The translations under genes were made by a program, and so were the position numbers. From positions 1 through 20,371 of the forward strand of contig CAYQDR010000086.1 of NCBI GenBank assembly GCA_964416315.1: 20,371 nucleotides of DNA, read 5' to 3'. The notes below the pieces were generated by a model that searched no databases, was not told the origin of the DNA, and saw nothing but the letters and a program-made list of their open reading frames with translations. The DNA comes from CAYQDR01 sp964416315 (GTDB taxonomy: Bacteria; Methylomirabilota; Methylomirabilia; Rokubacteriales; DASRDR01). Below are positions 13,273 to 18,786 of this stretch, piece after piece; the stretch's first letter is position 1, and each line of letters starts with the position of its first letter.

Positions 13273-13757
13273 CGCATCGCCCGCATGAGGTCGTCGGCCT
13301 CGGCTTCGAGCTGGTCGGCCTCGCGCTGCAGCTCGGAGGCCGCGAAGACCAGATTCCAGACGTCGTCCCCGTCCTCGGGCAAGGTCGCGGCGCGTCGCAA
13401 GAGCCCGGTCGCGGCGTCTCGGCTCTCCTTCACCTCGTCAGCCAGGCGGAAGAGCGGCCGGAACCTCGCCAGGCGCGCCTGAACCCGCGCCTCGCGCCGC
13501 ACGAGCTCCTCCTCCACAGAGAGCCGCCGCGGGCGGGCGAAGGCCCGAGGGCCGGGGTTGATGCCCAGCCTCCGGGCGAGGTCACGGAGCCCGCCGCCCG
13601 CCCCGCACGCCCGACAGATCCACACCGCGCGCGCCGGGTTGAAGTCGGCCGAGGGGTGCTTATCAGGATGCGCGGGACACGTGAATCGAATCTCCCCCCC
13701 ACGCCGACGCCCGTCGCGGCCTAAGACGGCTGCTTCCACGAGTGACGTGGCGCTCAC
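13269..13757 (-). CDS. CHC2-type zinc-finger protein (primase zinc-binding domain)
   Basis: GTG 13757, 2 bases after the preceding stop, gives 162 aa. Residues about 24-57 carry FTCPAHPDKHPSADFN and VWICRACGAGGGLRDLARRL, the Cys-His-Cys-Cys zinc site of DnaG/phage primases that recognises template. No TOPRIM or AEP catalytic domain follows; the remainder is a charged helical region (LSVEEELVRREARVQARLAR, SELQREADQLEAEADDLM). It stands directly before the SF3 helicase with an ATGA overlap, so zinc finger and helicase look like separated parts of a primase-helicase system. A longer frame upstream overlaps the HTH gene and is rejected. Confidence 0.88.
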   Translation of the reverse strand: MSATSLVEAAVLGRDGRRRGGEIRFTCPAHPDKHPSADFNPARAVWICRACGAGGGLRDLARRLGINPGPRAFARPRRLSVEEELVRREARVQARLARFRPLFRLADEVKESRDAATGLLRRAATLPEDGDDVWNLVFAASELQREADQLEAEADDLMRAMR

Positions 13758-13759
13758 GA

Positions 13760-13951
13760 TTACCGCCCCCGCCGCGCCGCGCGCTCGGCGGCGAGCCGGA
13801 AAACCACCGCAGGGTCGAAAAGACGCACCCCTCGCGGGGTCTGTGCGGCGACGCGGAGCCGCTTCGAGTCCGCGAGCGCCCTGACCAGCGACGCGGAGCA
13901 CCCGAGGGCCCGCGCCGCATCCGTCACCTCGAAGAAGGTGGTGGCGCTCAT
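13760..13951 (-). CDS. MerR/excisionase-like helix-turn-helix protein, 63 aa
   Basis: The whole protein is one HTH_17-type domain: FFEVTDAARALGCSASLVRA (helix-turn-helix), LADSKRLRVAAQTPRGVRLF (wing) and DPAVVFRLAAERAARRG (C-terminal helix). Proteins of this size act as recombination directionality factors or small repressors. ATG 13951 has little Shine-Dalgarno; a 121-bp gap upstream (13952-14072) may hold its promoter, where TGCTACAAC (a weak extended -10) is seen on the minus strand. It leads the replication block. The element thus has two Xis-like HTH proteins. Confidence 0.82.
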   Translation of the reverse strand: MSATTFFEVTDAARALGCSASLVRALADSKRLRVAAQTPRGVRLFDPAVVFRLAAERAARRGR

Positions 13952-14072
13952 CCTGCGAGGGGTTGTAGCATCCTCCAGAGTCCGACCGGAAGGGCGGATC
14001 TTACCGCAACAAGGTTTCGTCCCCCCAGCTGCGGGGATCGGGGGTGGACGGACGGACGGGGGCGGAGCGGCG

Positions 14073-14957
14073 CTACGGGGTGCGCGAGTCGCGGTCGAGC
14101 GTGTCGCCGTCCTCGAGGAGCTGGAGGAGGAAGGACCGAGGGTCCGCCAGGTCGAACAGCGGCCGGGCTCGGCCGGGCTGATACGCGCGAAGCCACTCGC
14201 GCCGGAGGTGGGCCAGCAGGCCGCGTCCGACGTCGCCGTTGCGTTCGACGTATCGGCGCACCGTCTCGGGCTTGAGGCGGAACATGGTCCCCGTGATCGC
14301 CTGGGCGAGCTTCACCGGCCGCCCGGTGAGCGGGTCGGCCACGCTGGCGGGCAGGGCGGGGAACCCCGTGACGAACTCCTGCCATGTCCGCACAAGGGCC
14401 CGGACCCGACCCAGGGTGCCCGGCGCGTAGGGCCGCCGCGGGGGCTTGGCCCGCTGGAGCAGGTGGCGCAGCTCCCGGTAGAACTCGGGCATGACCTCGA
14501 GCGCGTGTCCCGATCCGGGGCGACCGCCCACGTCCTTCGGAATCTTCAGCCGAGACAGCTGCTCGATCAGATCCTCGTCGGGTCGCGCGCTGTGCGTCGC
14601 GGGGGTGAGCGCCTGCCCCACAAGCGCGCGCCGGTAGCGCCGCGCCCACGCGGGATGATCCTGGCAGACCGCGCGCCAGAGCGTAGCGTACAGCGCCTCC
14701 CACAGCCGCTCGGGCCAGAGAAGACGGTGGAGACGGCGGGCGAGGTCGTCACCATCGCGGCGACTGTCGCGGTGCCGATCGCTCCGACGCCTGACGAGCG
14801 CGGCCGTGGCATCGACGGGGCGCCGGCTCGCGCCCCACAACGCGGGGAAGCGAACGGGAAGGTTGTACTCGGAGTCGATGATCGGCGGGCGAAGGCGGGA
14901 TCGGGGGGAATGCTGAACAGTGCTGCTCCCGCCCGCGCGCCCCCGCTGCCGCTTCAT
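14073..14957 (-). CDS. Hypothetical protein, about 294 aa, nearest the attR end
   Basis: No family recognised. After a basic, poorly structured N terminus (KRQRGRAGGSS to about residue 65) the protein is mostly helical: LHRLLWPERLWEALYATLWR, DEDLIEQLSRLKIPKDVG, MPEFYRELRHLLQRAKPP, GRVRALVRTWQEFVTGFP, LTGRPVKLAQAITGTMFRL and PETVRRYVERNGDVGRGLL. The last segment resembles an HTH turn, so DNA or RNA binding is possible. There are no catalytic or membrane motifs. ATG 14957 has AGG at about 6 bases and lies 10 bases after the stop of a small upstream frame; an in-frame ATG at 15008 is an alternative. Its place at the end opposite int is typical of cargo or early genes, so a helper-interference or defence role is conceivable but unsupported. 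Confidence 0.7.
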   Translation of the reverse strand: MKRQRGRAGGSSTVQHSPRSRLRPPIIDSEYNLPVRFPALWGASRRPVDATAALVRRRSDRHRDSRRDGDDLARRLHRLLWPERLWEALYATLWRAVCQDHPAWARRYRRALVGQALTPATHSARPDEDLIEQLSRLKIPKDVGGRPGSGHALEVMPEFYRELRHLLQRAKPPRRPYAPGTLGRVRALVRTWQEFVTGFPALPASVADPLTGRPVKLAQAITGTMFRLKPETVRRYVERNGDVGRGLLAHLRREWLRAYQPGRARPLFDLADPRSFLLQLLEDGDTLDRDSRTP

Positions 14958-14967
14958 CGTGGGCCTG

Positions 14968-15084
14968 TCAGAGTGGGACGAGGCCCTCACGCCGGGCGTC
15001 GTTCTCATCGATCCACGCACGCGCGAGCCGGAATGCCAGAGTGTCCTCCTCTTCCTGCGTCTCGACCCGCCAGGGATTCCCACA
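14968..15084 (-). CDS. Possible small acidic ORF without clear start
   Basis: The frame ends with NPWRVETQEEEDTLAF, then RLARAWIDENDARREGLVPL, which has good coding character (GC-rich third positions, amphipathic helix) and stops 10 bases before the 294-aa gene. No ATG, GTG or TTG lies close upstream in frame; the only open extension runs to an ATG inside the attR core. ATG 15118 is in another frame. It is either a truncated or frameshifted gene or starts at a non-standard codon. The left coordinate is the stop and the right one is approximate. Confidence 0.35.
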   Translation of the reverse strand, partial: CGNPWRVETQEEEDTLAFRLARAWIDENDARREGLVPL

Positions 15085-15116
15085 CCCTCGCGCCGCGCCG
15101 GCGCGCCGCGTCGGCC

Positions 15117-15136
15117 ATGTGCTATTTTGTGTGCTA
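15117..15136 (+). repeat. Right arm-type site pair (ATGTGCTA, GTGTGCTA, 12-bp period)
   Basis: ATGTGCTA at 15117-15124 and GTGTGCTA at 15129-15136 are followed by CGCGACC. Spacing and 3' context match the left pair at 3097-3116. The pair sits 128 bases inside attR. Probable integrase arm-binding sites. Confidence 0.65.
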
Positions 15137-15202
15137 CGCGACCCCGGTTTTTCGTGGTGTCCCGTCCCCGAGCGCGCCTCTTGAGACTCCTGTCCACTTC
15201 CA

Positions 15203-15208
15203 AGTATA
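15203..15208 (-). promoter_or_regulatory. Candidate -10 box for leftward transcription of the element
   Basis: The minus strand reads TATACT between attR and the first element genes. A TTAGCG at about 19 bases upstream is a poor -35. The region 14958-15264 otherwise holds the arm sites and the doubtful small ORF. Weak prediction based on position and the -10 match. Confidence 0.3.
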
Positions 15209-15230
15209 GACCGTGAGAGGCGTGGCACGC

Positions 15231-15243
15231 TAAGTGCTTGAAA
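15231..15243 (-). repeat. Right copy of inverted 13-bp integrase/Xis-type site
   Basis: Read on the minus strand this is TTTCAAGCACTTA, 12 of 13 identical to TTTCGAGCACTTA at 3045-3057. It lies 21 bases inside attR; the left copy lies 11 bases inside attL. Confidence 0.5.
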
Positions 15244-15264
15244 ACACGAAGGCGACGGGCCGCC

Positions 15265-15302
15265 TTTGCAGACCGTCGCCTTGGCCACTTGGCTACGCCG
15301 CC
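15265..15302. repeat. attR core, 38-bp direct repeat (orphaned 5' half of tRNA-Cys)
   Basis: Identical to 2996-3033. This copy is the original chromosomal 5' half of tRNA-Cys, now cut off from its 3' half. Transcripts from the tRNA-Gly promoter would reach it but cannot make a mature tRNA-Cys from it. Confidence 0.93.
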
Positions 15303-15314
15303 CCGTGCGACCCC

Positions 15315-15355
15315 GCGCCCCAAGGGGCGACCGGCCCCGGGGTCACCGGGGCCGG
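15315..15355 (-). other. Two GC hairpins in the former tRNA-Gly/tRNA-Cys spacer
   Basis: CGCCCC-AA-GGGGCG (15315-15328) and CCGGCCCCGG-GGTCA-CCGGGGCCGG (15331-15355) are perfect stems. They lie 8 or more bases after tRNA-Gly on the minus strand and have no T tract. They are probably processing or stalling structures of the tRNA operon. Confidence 0.5.
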
Positions 15356-15363
15356 GGGAAAGC

Positions 15364-15438
15364 TGGAGCGGGAAACGGGATTTGAACCCGCGACCCCAAC
15401 CTTGGCAAGGTTGTGCTCTACCCCTGAGCTATTCCCGC
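15364..15438 (-). tRNA. tRNA-Gly (GCC), CCA encoded
   Basis: The acceptor stem GCGGGAA/TTCCCGC is perfect, the D arm begins GCTC, the anticodon stem-loop is CAACC-TTGCCAA-GGTTG (anticodon GCC, U33 present), the T loop is TTCAAAT, the discriminator is T and CCA is encoded at 15364-15366. It is the first gene of the ancestral Gly-Cys-UAA tRNA operon and keeps the operon promoter directly upstream. Confidence 0.97.
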
Positions 15439-15449
15439 TCGACGAGCGG

Positions 15450-15479
15450 ATTCTAGCAGAGCCCGCGCGCGGCGGTCAA
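15450..15479 (-). promoter_or_regulatory. Sigma70-type promoter of the tRNA operon
   Basis: The minus strand has TTGACC (15479-15474), an 18-bp spacer and TAGAAT (15455-15450) preceded by TGC, an extended -10. The -10 ends 11 bases before the tRNA-Gly 5' end, giving a leader of only a few bases. This is the best promoter match in the window. Confidence 0.75.
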
Positions 15480-15502
15480 ACGCCCCGGCCGCCCTCGCCC
15501 CG

Positions 15503-16495
15503 TCAGCCCGCCCCCGCCTCCCGGAGAAACCGCGCCGCGTCCTCGGGCGGTGTCGGGTTGATGAAGAACCCCGTGCCCCACTCGAACCCCGCCACGCGCG
15601 TGAGCTTCGGCATGAACTCGAGGTGCCAGTGGAAATGGTCGAGCTCCGTCGCCCGCAGCGGCGCCGTGTGGATCGCGTAGTTGTACGGCGGGTCGCGGAG
15701 CACGCGGTTGGCGCGCCCCACGAGCTCCCGGAGCAAGCGGGCGAGGGCCTCGAACTCGTCCGGGTCGGTGCTCTCGAAGGTCGCGCGGTGGGCGACGGGC
15801 AGGACCCAGGTCTCGAACGGGAAGCGCGGCGCGAACGGGGCGAGGGCGACGAAGCCGTCCTCCTCGAGGACCACGCGCGTGCCGTCGCGGCGCTCCTGCC
15901 GGACCACGTCGCACCAGACACAGCGCTCCTTGCGCCGGTAGTAGCGGGCCGCCCCCTCCAGCTCCTCGACGACGAGCTCGGGAAGGATCGGCGTGGCGAT
16001 GAGCTGTGAGTGGGGGTGCTCGAGCGAGGCGCCCGCCGCCTCGCCCTGGTTCTTGAAGATCAGGATGTACTCGAACCGCGGGTCCTTGCGGAGGTCGAGC
16101 AGCCGCTCGCGGTAGGCGAACAGGACGTCCGCCACGGTCCCGACCGGCAGGGTCCCGAGGGTCGCCCCGTGGTCGGGCGTCTCGATGATCACCTCGTGGG
16201 CCCCCACCCCATCCATCCGGTCGTAGATCCCCTCGCCGCTCGGCTTCAGATCCCCCTCGATCCGGAGCGCGGGGAACTTGTTCGCCACCACCCGGAGCGT
16301 CCACGCCTCGCTTCGGCCGGGCCGGAACGCCAGGATCTCGGGGGGCGTAGCCCCCTCGTTGCCCGGACAGAAGACGCACCCCTGCGGGCCCTTCAGGCGG
16401 CTCGGTTCGGGGGCGAAGTCCGAGGGGCGCCGGGCGCGCTCCGTCGCGATGATGACCCACCGGCCGACGACGGGGTCCTTGCGGAGCTCGGGCAC
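15503..16495 (-). CDS. galT: Galactose-1-phosphate uridylyltransferase
   Basis: A 330-aa HIT-superfamily enzyme that transfers UMP between UDP-glucose and galactose-1-phosphate in the Leloir pathway. Seen: the zinc pair CVFCPGN (Cys40, Cys43), the active-site HPHSQ (160-164, with His162 as the expected nucleophile), a second Cys pair CVWC (192-195), and the C-terminal HFHWHLEFMP (287-296). Length fits the family. Some bacterial members of this type act on other hexose-1-phosphates, so the sugar is not certain. GTG 16495 has GGGAGG about 11 bases upstream; the gene follows gpsA by 16 bases and ends the lipid-synthesis cluster just before the tRNA operon promoter. Confidence 0.92.
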   Translation of the reverse strand: MPELRKDPVVGRWVIIATERARRPSDFAPEPSRLKGPQGCVFCPGNEGATPPEILAFRPGRSEAWTLRVVANKFPALRIEGDLKPSGEGIYDRMDGVGAHEVIIETPDHGATLGTLPVGTVADVLFAYRERLLDLRKDPRFEYILIFKNQGEAAGASLEHPHSQLIATPILPELVVEELEGAARYYRRKERCVWCDVVRQERRDGTRVVLEEDGFVALAPFAPRFPFETWVLPVAHRATFESTDPDEFEALARLLRELVGRANRVLRDPPYNYAIHTAPLRATELDHFHWHLEFMPKLTRVAGFEWGTGFFINPTPPEDAARFLREAGAG

Positions 16496-16511
16496 GGTCG
16501 CGCGTGCCTCC

Positions 16512-17585
16512 CTACGCCGGGCGCACTGGCATGGCCGCCCCGGTCAGGTCCTCCGGTTCTTCTTCAGGCCGGAGCTCCCGGTGGAGGAGCGCCGTCAGCG
16601 CCTCGCGGGGCGACTTCCCTTCGAAGAGCACCGCGGCGACCTCGCCAGTGATGGGCACGGGCACCCCGACCCGCCGGGCGAGCGCGAGGGCCGCCGCGGT
16701 CGTCCGCACCCCCTCGGCGACGGCGCGCGTCGCCGCCTGCCAGGCGGCGAGCGACGTCCCCCGGGCCAGGGCGAGCCCGAGCCGGCGGTTTCGCGAGAGC
16801 TCGCCGGTGCACGTGAGCACGAGGTCCCCGACCCCCGCGAGCCCCGCGAACGTCCGGGGGCGCGCCCCGAGGGCCACGCCGAGCCGCGTGATCTCGGCGA
16901 GGCCGCGTGTCAGGAGCGCCGCGCGCGCGTTCGCCCCGAGCTCGAGGCCATCCGAGATCCCCGCCGCGATCGCCATGACGTTCTTCAGGGCGCCCCCCAG
17001 CTCGACCCCGACGACGTCGGTCTGCGTGTAGAGGCGGAAGGTCGGCGTGGCCAGCGCGCGCTGGAGGTCGCGGGCCAACGCCGGGTCGGCGGCGGCCAGG
17101 ACGGCCGCCGTCGGGCGCCCCTGGGCGACTTCGAGCGCGAAGGTCGGCCCCGACAGGACCGCGATCCGGCTGCGGTGCGGCGCGGGGAGCTCCGCGGCGA
17201 GGATCTCCGACATACGCGCGTGGCGCTCGTCCTCGAGCCCCTTCGCCGCCGACAGCACGCGGGCCGTCGGGGCGAGGTGGGGCGCGAGCTCCGTCACCAC
17301 GCGCCGGAAGCCGTGGGAGGGAACGACCACGATGACCAGGTCCGCGCCGGCCACGGCCTCCGCGAGCGCGCCGACCGGTCTGACGCCCTCGGGGAGGGTC
17401 ACGCCGGGAAGGTACCAGGGGTTCTCGCCGGTTTTCGTCAGGAGGGCGAGCAGCTCCGACTCGAACACCCAGAGCCGCGCCGCGTGGCCGGCCCGGGCCA
17501 GGTGGACGGCGAGCGCCGTCCCCCACGCCCCGGCCCCGATGACGGCCAGCCGCCCCGCCGCGCTCCGCCCCTCAGCGGGGGTCAC
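16512..17585 (-). CDS. gpsA: NAD(P)H-dependent glycerol-3-phosphate dehydrogenase
   Basis: This 357-aa protein reduces dihydroxyacetone phosphate to sn-glycerol-3-phosphate, the backbone for phospholipids. The nucleotide-binding GAGAWGT (17-23) is at the N terminus. SAAKGLE (Lys115), SGPTFA (145-150), GALKNVMAIAAG (catalytic Lys201), AGVGDLVLTC (Asp254) and SRNRRLG (264-270) are the conserved substrate and catalytic segments. Length is normal plus a short C-terminal tail. GTG 17585 overlaps the plsY stop as GTGA. With plsY and pgsA it forms a compact set making and using glycerol-3-phosphate. Confidence 0.97.
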   Translation of the reverse strand: MTPAEGRSAAGRLAVIGAGAWGTALAVHLARAGHAARLWVFESELLALLTKTGENPWYLPGVTLPEGVRPVGALAEAVAGADLVIVVVPSHGFRRVVTELAPHLAPTARVLSAAKGLEDERHARMSEILAAELPAPHRSRIAVLSGPTFALEVAQGRPTAAVLAAADPALARDLQRALATPTFRLYTQTDVVGVELGGALKNVMAIAAGISDGLELGANARAALLTRGLAEITRLGVALGARPRTFAGLAGVGDLVLTCTGELSRNRRLGLALARGTSLAAWQAATRAVAEGVRTTAAALALARRVGVPVPITGEVAAVLFEGKSPREALTALLHRELRPEEEPEDLTGAAMPVRPA

Positions 17586-18178
17586 GTGACGCTGGGCTCA
17601 CGCTGGCCGAACCGGCGCTCGGTCCCGGCGAGCAGGCGTTCGATGTTCTCCCGGTGCCGCCCGACGACGATCAGGGCCACCGCGGCCGCGGCGGCCGCGA
17701 GTGGCAGCGGGTAGCCGAGCAGGAACACGGCCAGCGGCAACCCGATCGCCGCGCAGAGCGAGGCCAGCGACACGAACCGGAACGAGGCGAGGAGCACGAT
17801 CCAGACCACGGCGGCGGGGAGGATCGCCCACGGCGTCACCCGGAGGAACGCCCCGAGGCCCGTCGCGACGCCCTTGCCCCCGCGGAAGCCCAGGTAGACC
17901 GGCCAGCAGTTGCCGACGACCGCCAGGACGGCCCCGAGGGCCGCCCAGAGCGGGGCCGGCCCCGCGAGGCTTCCGACCCACGCGCCGGCGTACCCCTTGG
18001 CGATGTCGGCCACCAGCGTGGCGACGGCCGGGCCCCGCCCGAGCGCCCGGAGCACGTTCGTCGCCCCGATGTTCCCGCTCCCCTGCCGCCGGATGTCCAC
18101 GCCCGCCACACGGGCGACGACGTAGCCGACGGGGATCGCGCCGATGAGGTAGGCGGCGGCGAGCCAGAGCCCCGTCAG
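17582..18178 (-). CDS. plsY: Acyl-phosphate:glycerol-3-phosphate acyltransferase, probable CTG start
   Basis: PlsY acylates glycerol-3-phosphate from acyl-phosphate to give lysophosphatidic acid at the inner membrane. Conserved motifs are GSGNIGATN (33-41), GFRGGKGVATG (97-107) and HRENIERLLAG (175-185), with about six hydrophobic segments. No ATG, GTG or TTG occurs in frame near the expected N terminus. The best start is CTG 18178, overlapping the pgsA stop as CTGA and following GGAGGAGG by about 10 bases; CTG 18184 is a second option. CTG 18178 gives 198 aa, the usual PlsY length. The frame is open back to 18790, but that stretch is antiparallel-frame shadow of pgsA. A GTG within VARVAGVD would delete the first membrane helix. 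Confidence 0.9.
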   Translation of the reverse strand: MTGLWLAAAYLIGAIPVGYVVARVAGVDIRRQGSGNIGATNVLRALGRGPAVATLVADIAKGYAGAWVGSLAGPAPLWAALGAVLAVVGNCWPVYLGFRGGKGVATGLGAFLRVTPWAILPAAVVWIVLLASFRFVSLASLCAAIGLPLAVFLLGYPLPLAAAAAAVALIVVGRHRENIERLLAGTERRFGQREPSVT

Positions 18179-18762
18179 TGCCAGCGATCCTCCTCCCGCA
18201 CCAGGGCCTCGATGTCCGCGCGTCGGTAGAAGCGCACGAAGTACTCCACCCCCGAGACCACGGTGAGGATCAGGGCGCCCCAGAGCATCCCGTGCGACAG
18301 GTAGCGGTACTCCGCCTCGAGCGCCGCCGGCACGTTCTTCTCGAGGATGAGGAGCGTCACGGCCACGTACTGGGAGGCCGTCTTGTACTTGGCGAGGTCG
18401 GAGGCCGGGATCACGGCGCCCTGGGTCGCCGAGATCATCCGGAGCCCCGTCACGGCGAACTCGCGGCCGATGATCAGCACGGCGATCCACGCCCCGACCC
18501 GCCCGACCTGGACGAGCGAGATCAGGGCCGCCGCCACGAGCAGCTTGTCCGCCACGGGATCGAGGAGCTTCCCGAGCGTCGTCACCTGCCGGCGCCGCCG
18601 CGCGAGGTAGCCGTCGAGCCAGTCGGTCAGCGCCGCCGCGGCGAACAGACCCGCCGCCAGGAGGGAGTGGGTCGAGTTCGTCGAGATGAGGAACCCGACG
18701 ACGAGTGGGACCAGCAGGATGCGGCCGAGGGTCAACTGGTTCGGCAGGTTCACCGGAACCAT
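18175..18762 (-). CDS. pgsA: CDP-diacylglycerol-glycerol-3-phosphate 3-phosphatidyltransferase
   Basis: A 195-aa membrane enzyme of the CDP-alcohol phosphatidyltransferase family, making phosphatidylglycerol-phosphate. The family signature is complete: Asp47, Asp50, Gly51, Ala54, Arg55, Gly64, Asp68 and Asp72 in TDWLDGYLARRRRQ and TTLGKLLDPVADK, giving the Mg2+ and substrate site. NLPNQLTLGRI at the N terminus is typical of PgsA. Hydrophobic segments lie at about 13-28, 33-45, 73-97, 128-140 and 155-172. ATG 18762 lies 24 bases after the comB stop with no clear Shine-Dalgarno. Nearness to the Gly-Cys-UAA tRNA cluster parallels pgsA-glyW-cysT-leuZ in E. coli. Confidence 0.96.
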   Translation of the reverse strand: MVPVNLPNQLTLGRILLVPLVVGFLISTNSTHSLLAAGLFAAAALTDWLDGYLARRRRQVTTLGKLLDPVADKLLVAAALISLVQVGRVGAWIAVLIIGREFAVTGLRMISATQGAVIPASDLAKYKTASQYVAVTLLILEKNVPAALEAEYRYLSHGMLWGALILTVVSGVEYFVRFYRRADIEALVREEDRWH

Positions 18763-18786
18763 TATGGCGACCGCCGCGGAGCCCTG

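Larger units (their letters stand above)
2996..15302. mobile_element. Integrated phage-satellite-like or reduced prophage element in tRNA-Cys
   Basis: The limits are set by a perfect 38-bp direct repeat of the tRNA-Cys 5' half (attL 2996-3033, attR 15265-15302). Inside are a tyrosine integrase next to attL, Xis-like HTH proteins, a P4-type SF3 helicase with a separate CHC2 zinc-finger protein, a complete large terminase, a bS21-like protein and many small unknowns, all on the minus strand. I recognise no portal, major capsid, protease, tail, lysis or holin gene. P4-type replication plus terminase without a virion module suggests a satellite that uses a helper phage. A decayed prophage is the main alternative, although integrase, helicase and terminase all keep their catalytic motifs. 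Confidence 0.9.

Noticed and set aside
11983..13482. Plus-strand open frame of 499 codons
   Set aside because: Antisense to the SF3 helicase, which has unmistakable motifs; no family resemblance in the plus frame.
13938..15209. Plus-strand open frame of 423 codons
   Set aside because: Antisense to the 294-aa gene and runs across the arm sites; low-complexity product.
14968..15288. 106-codon version of the small acidic ORF beginning inside the attR core
   Set aside because: Its first 60 or so residues come from att and arm-site DNA and look noncoding; only the C-terminal part has coding character.
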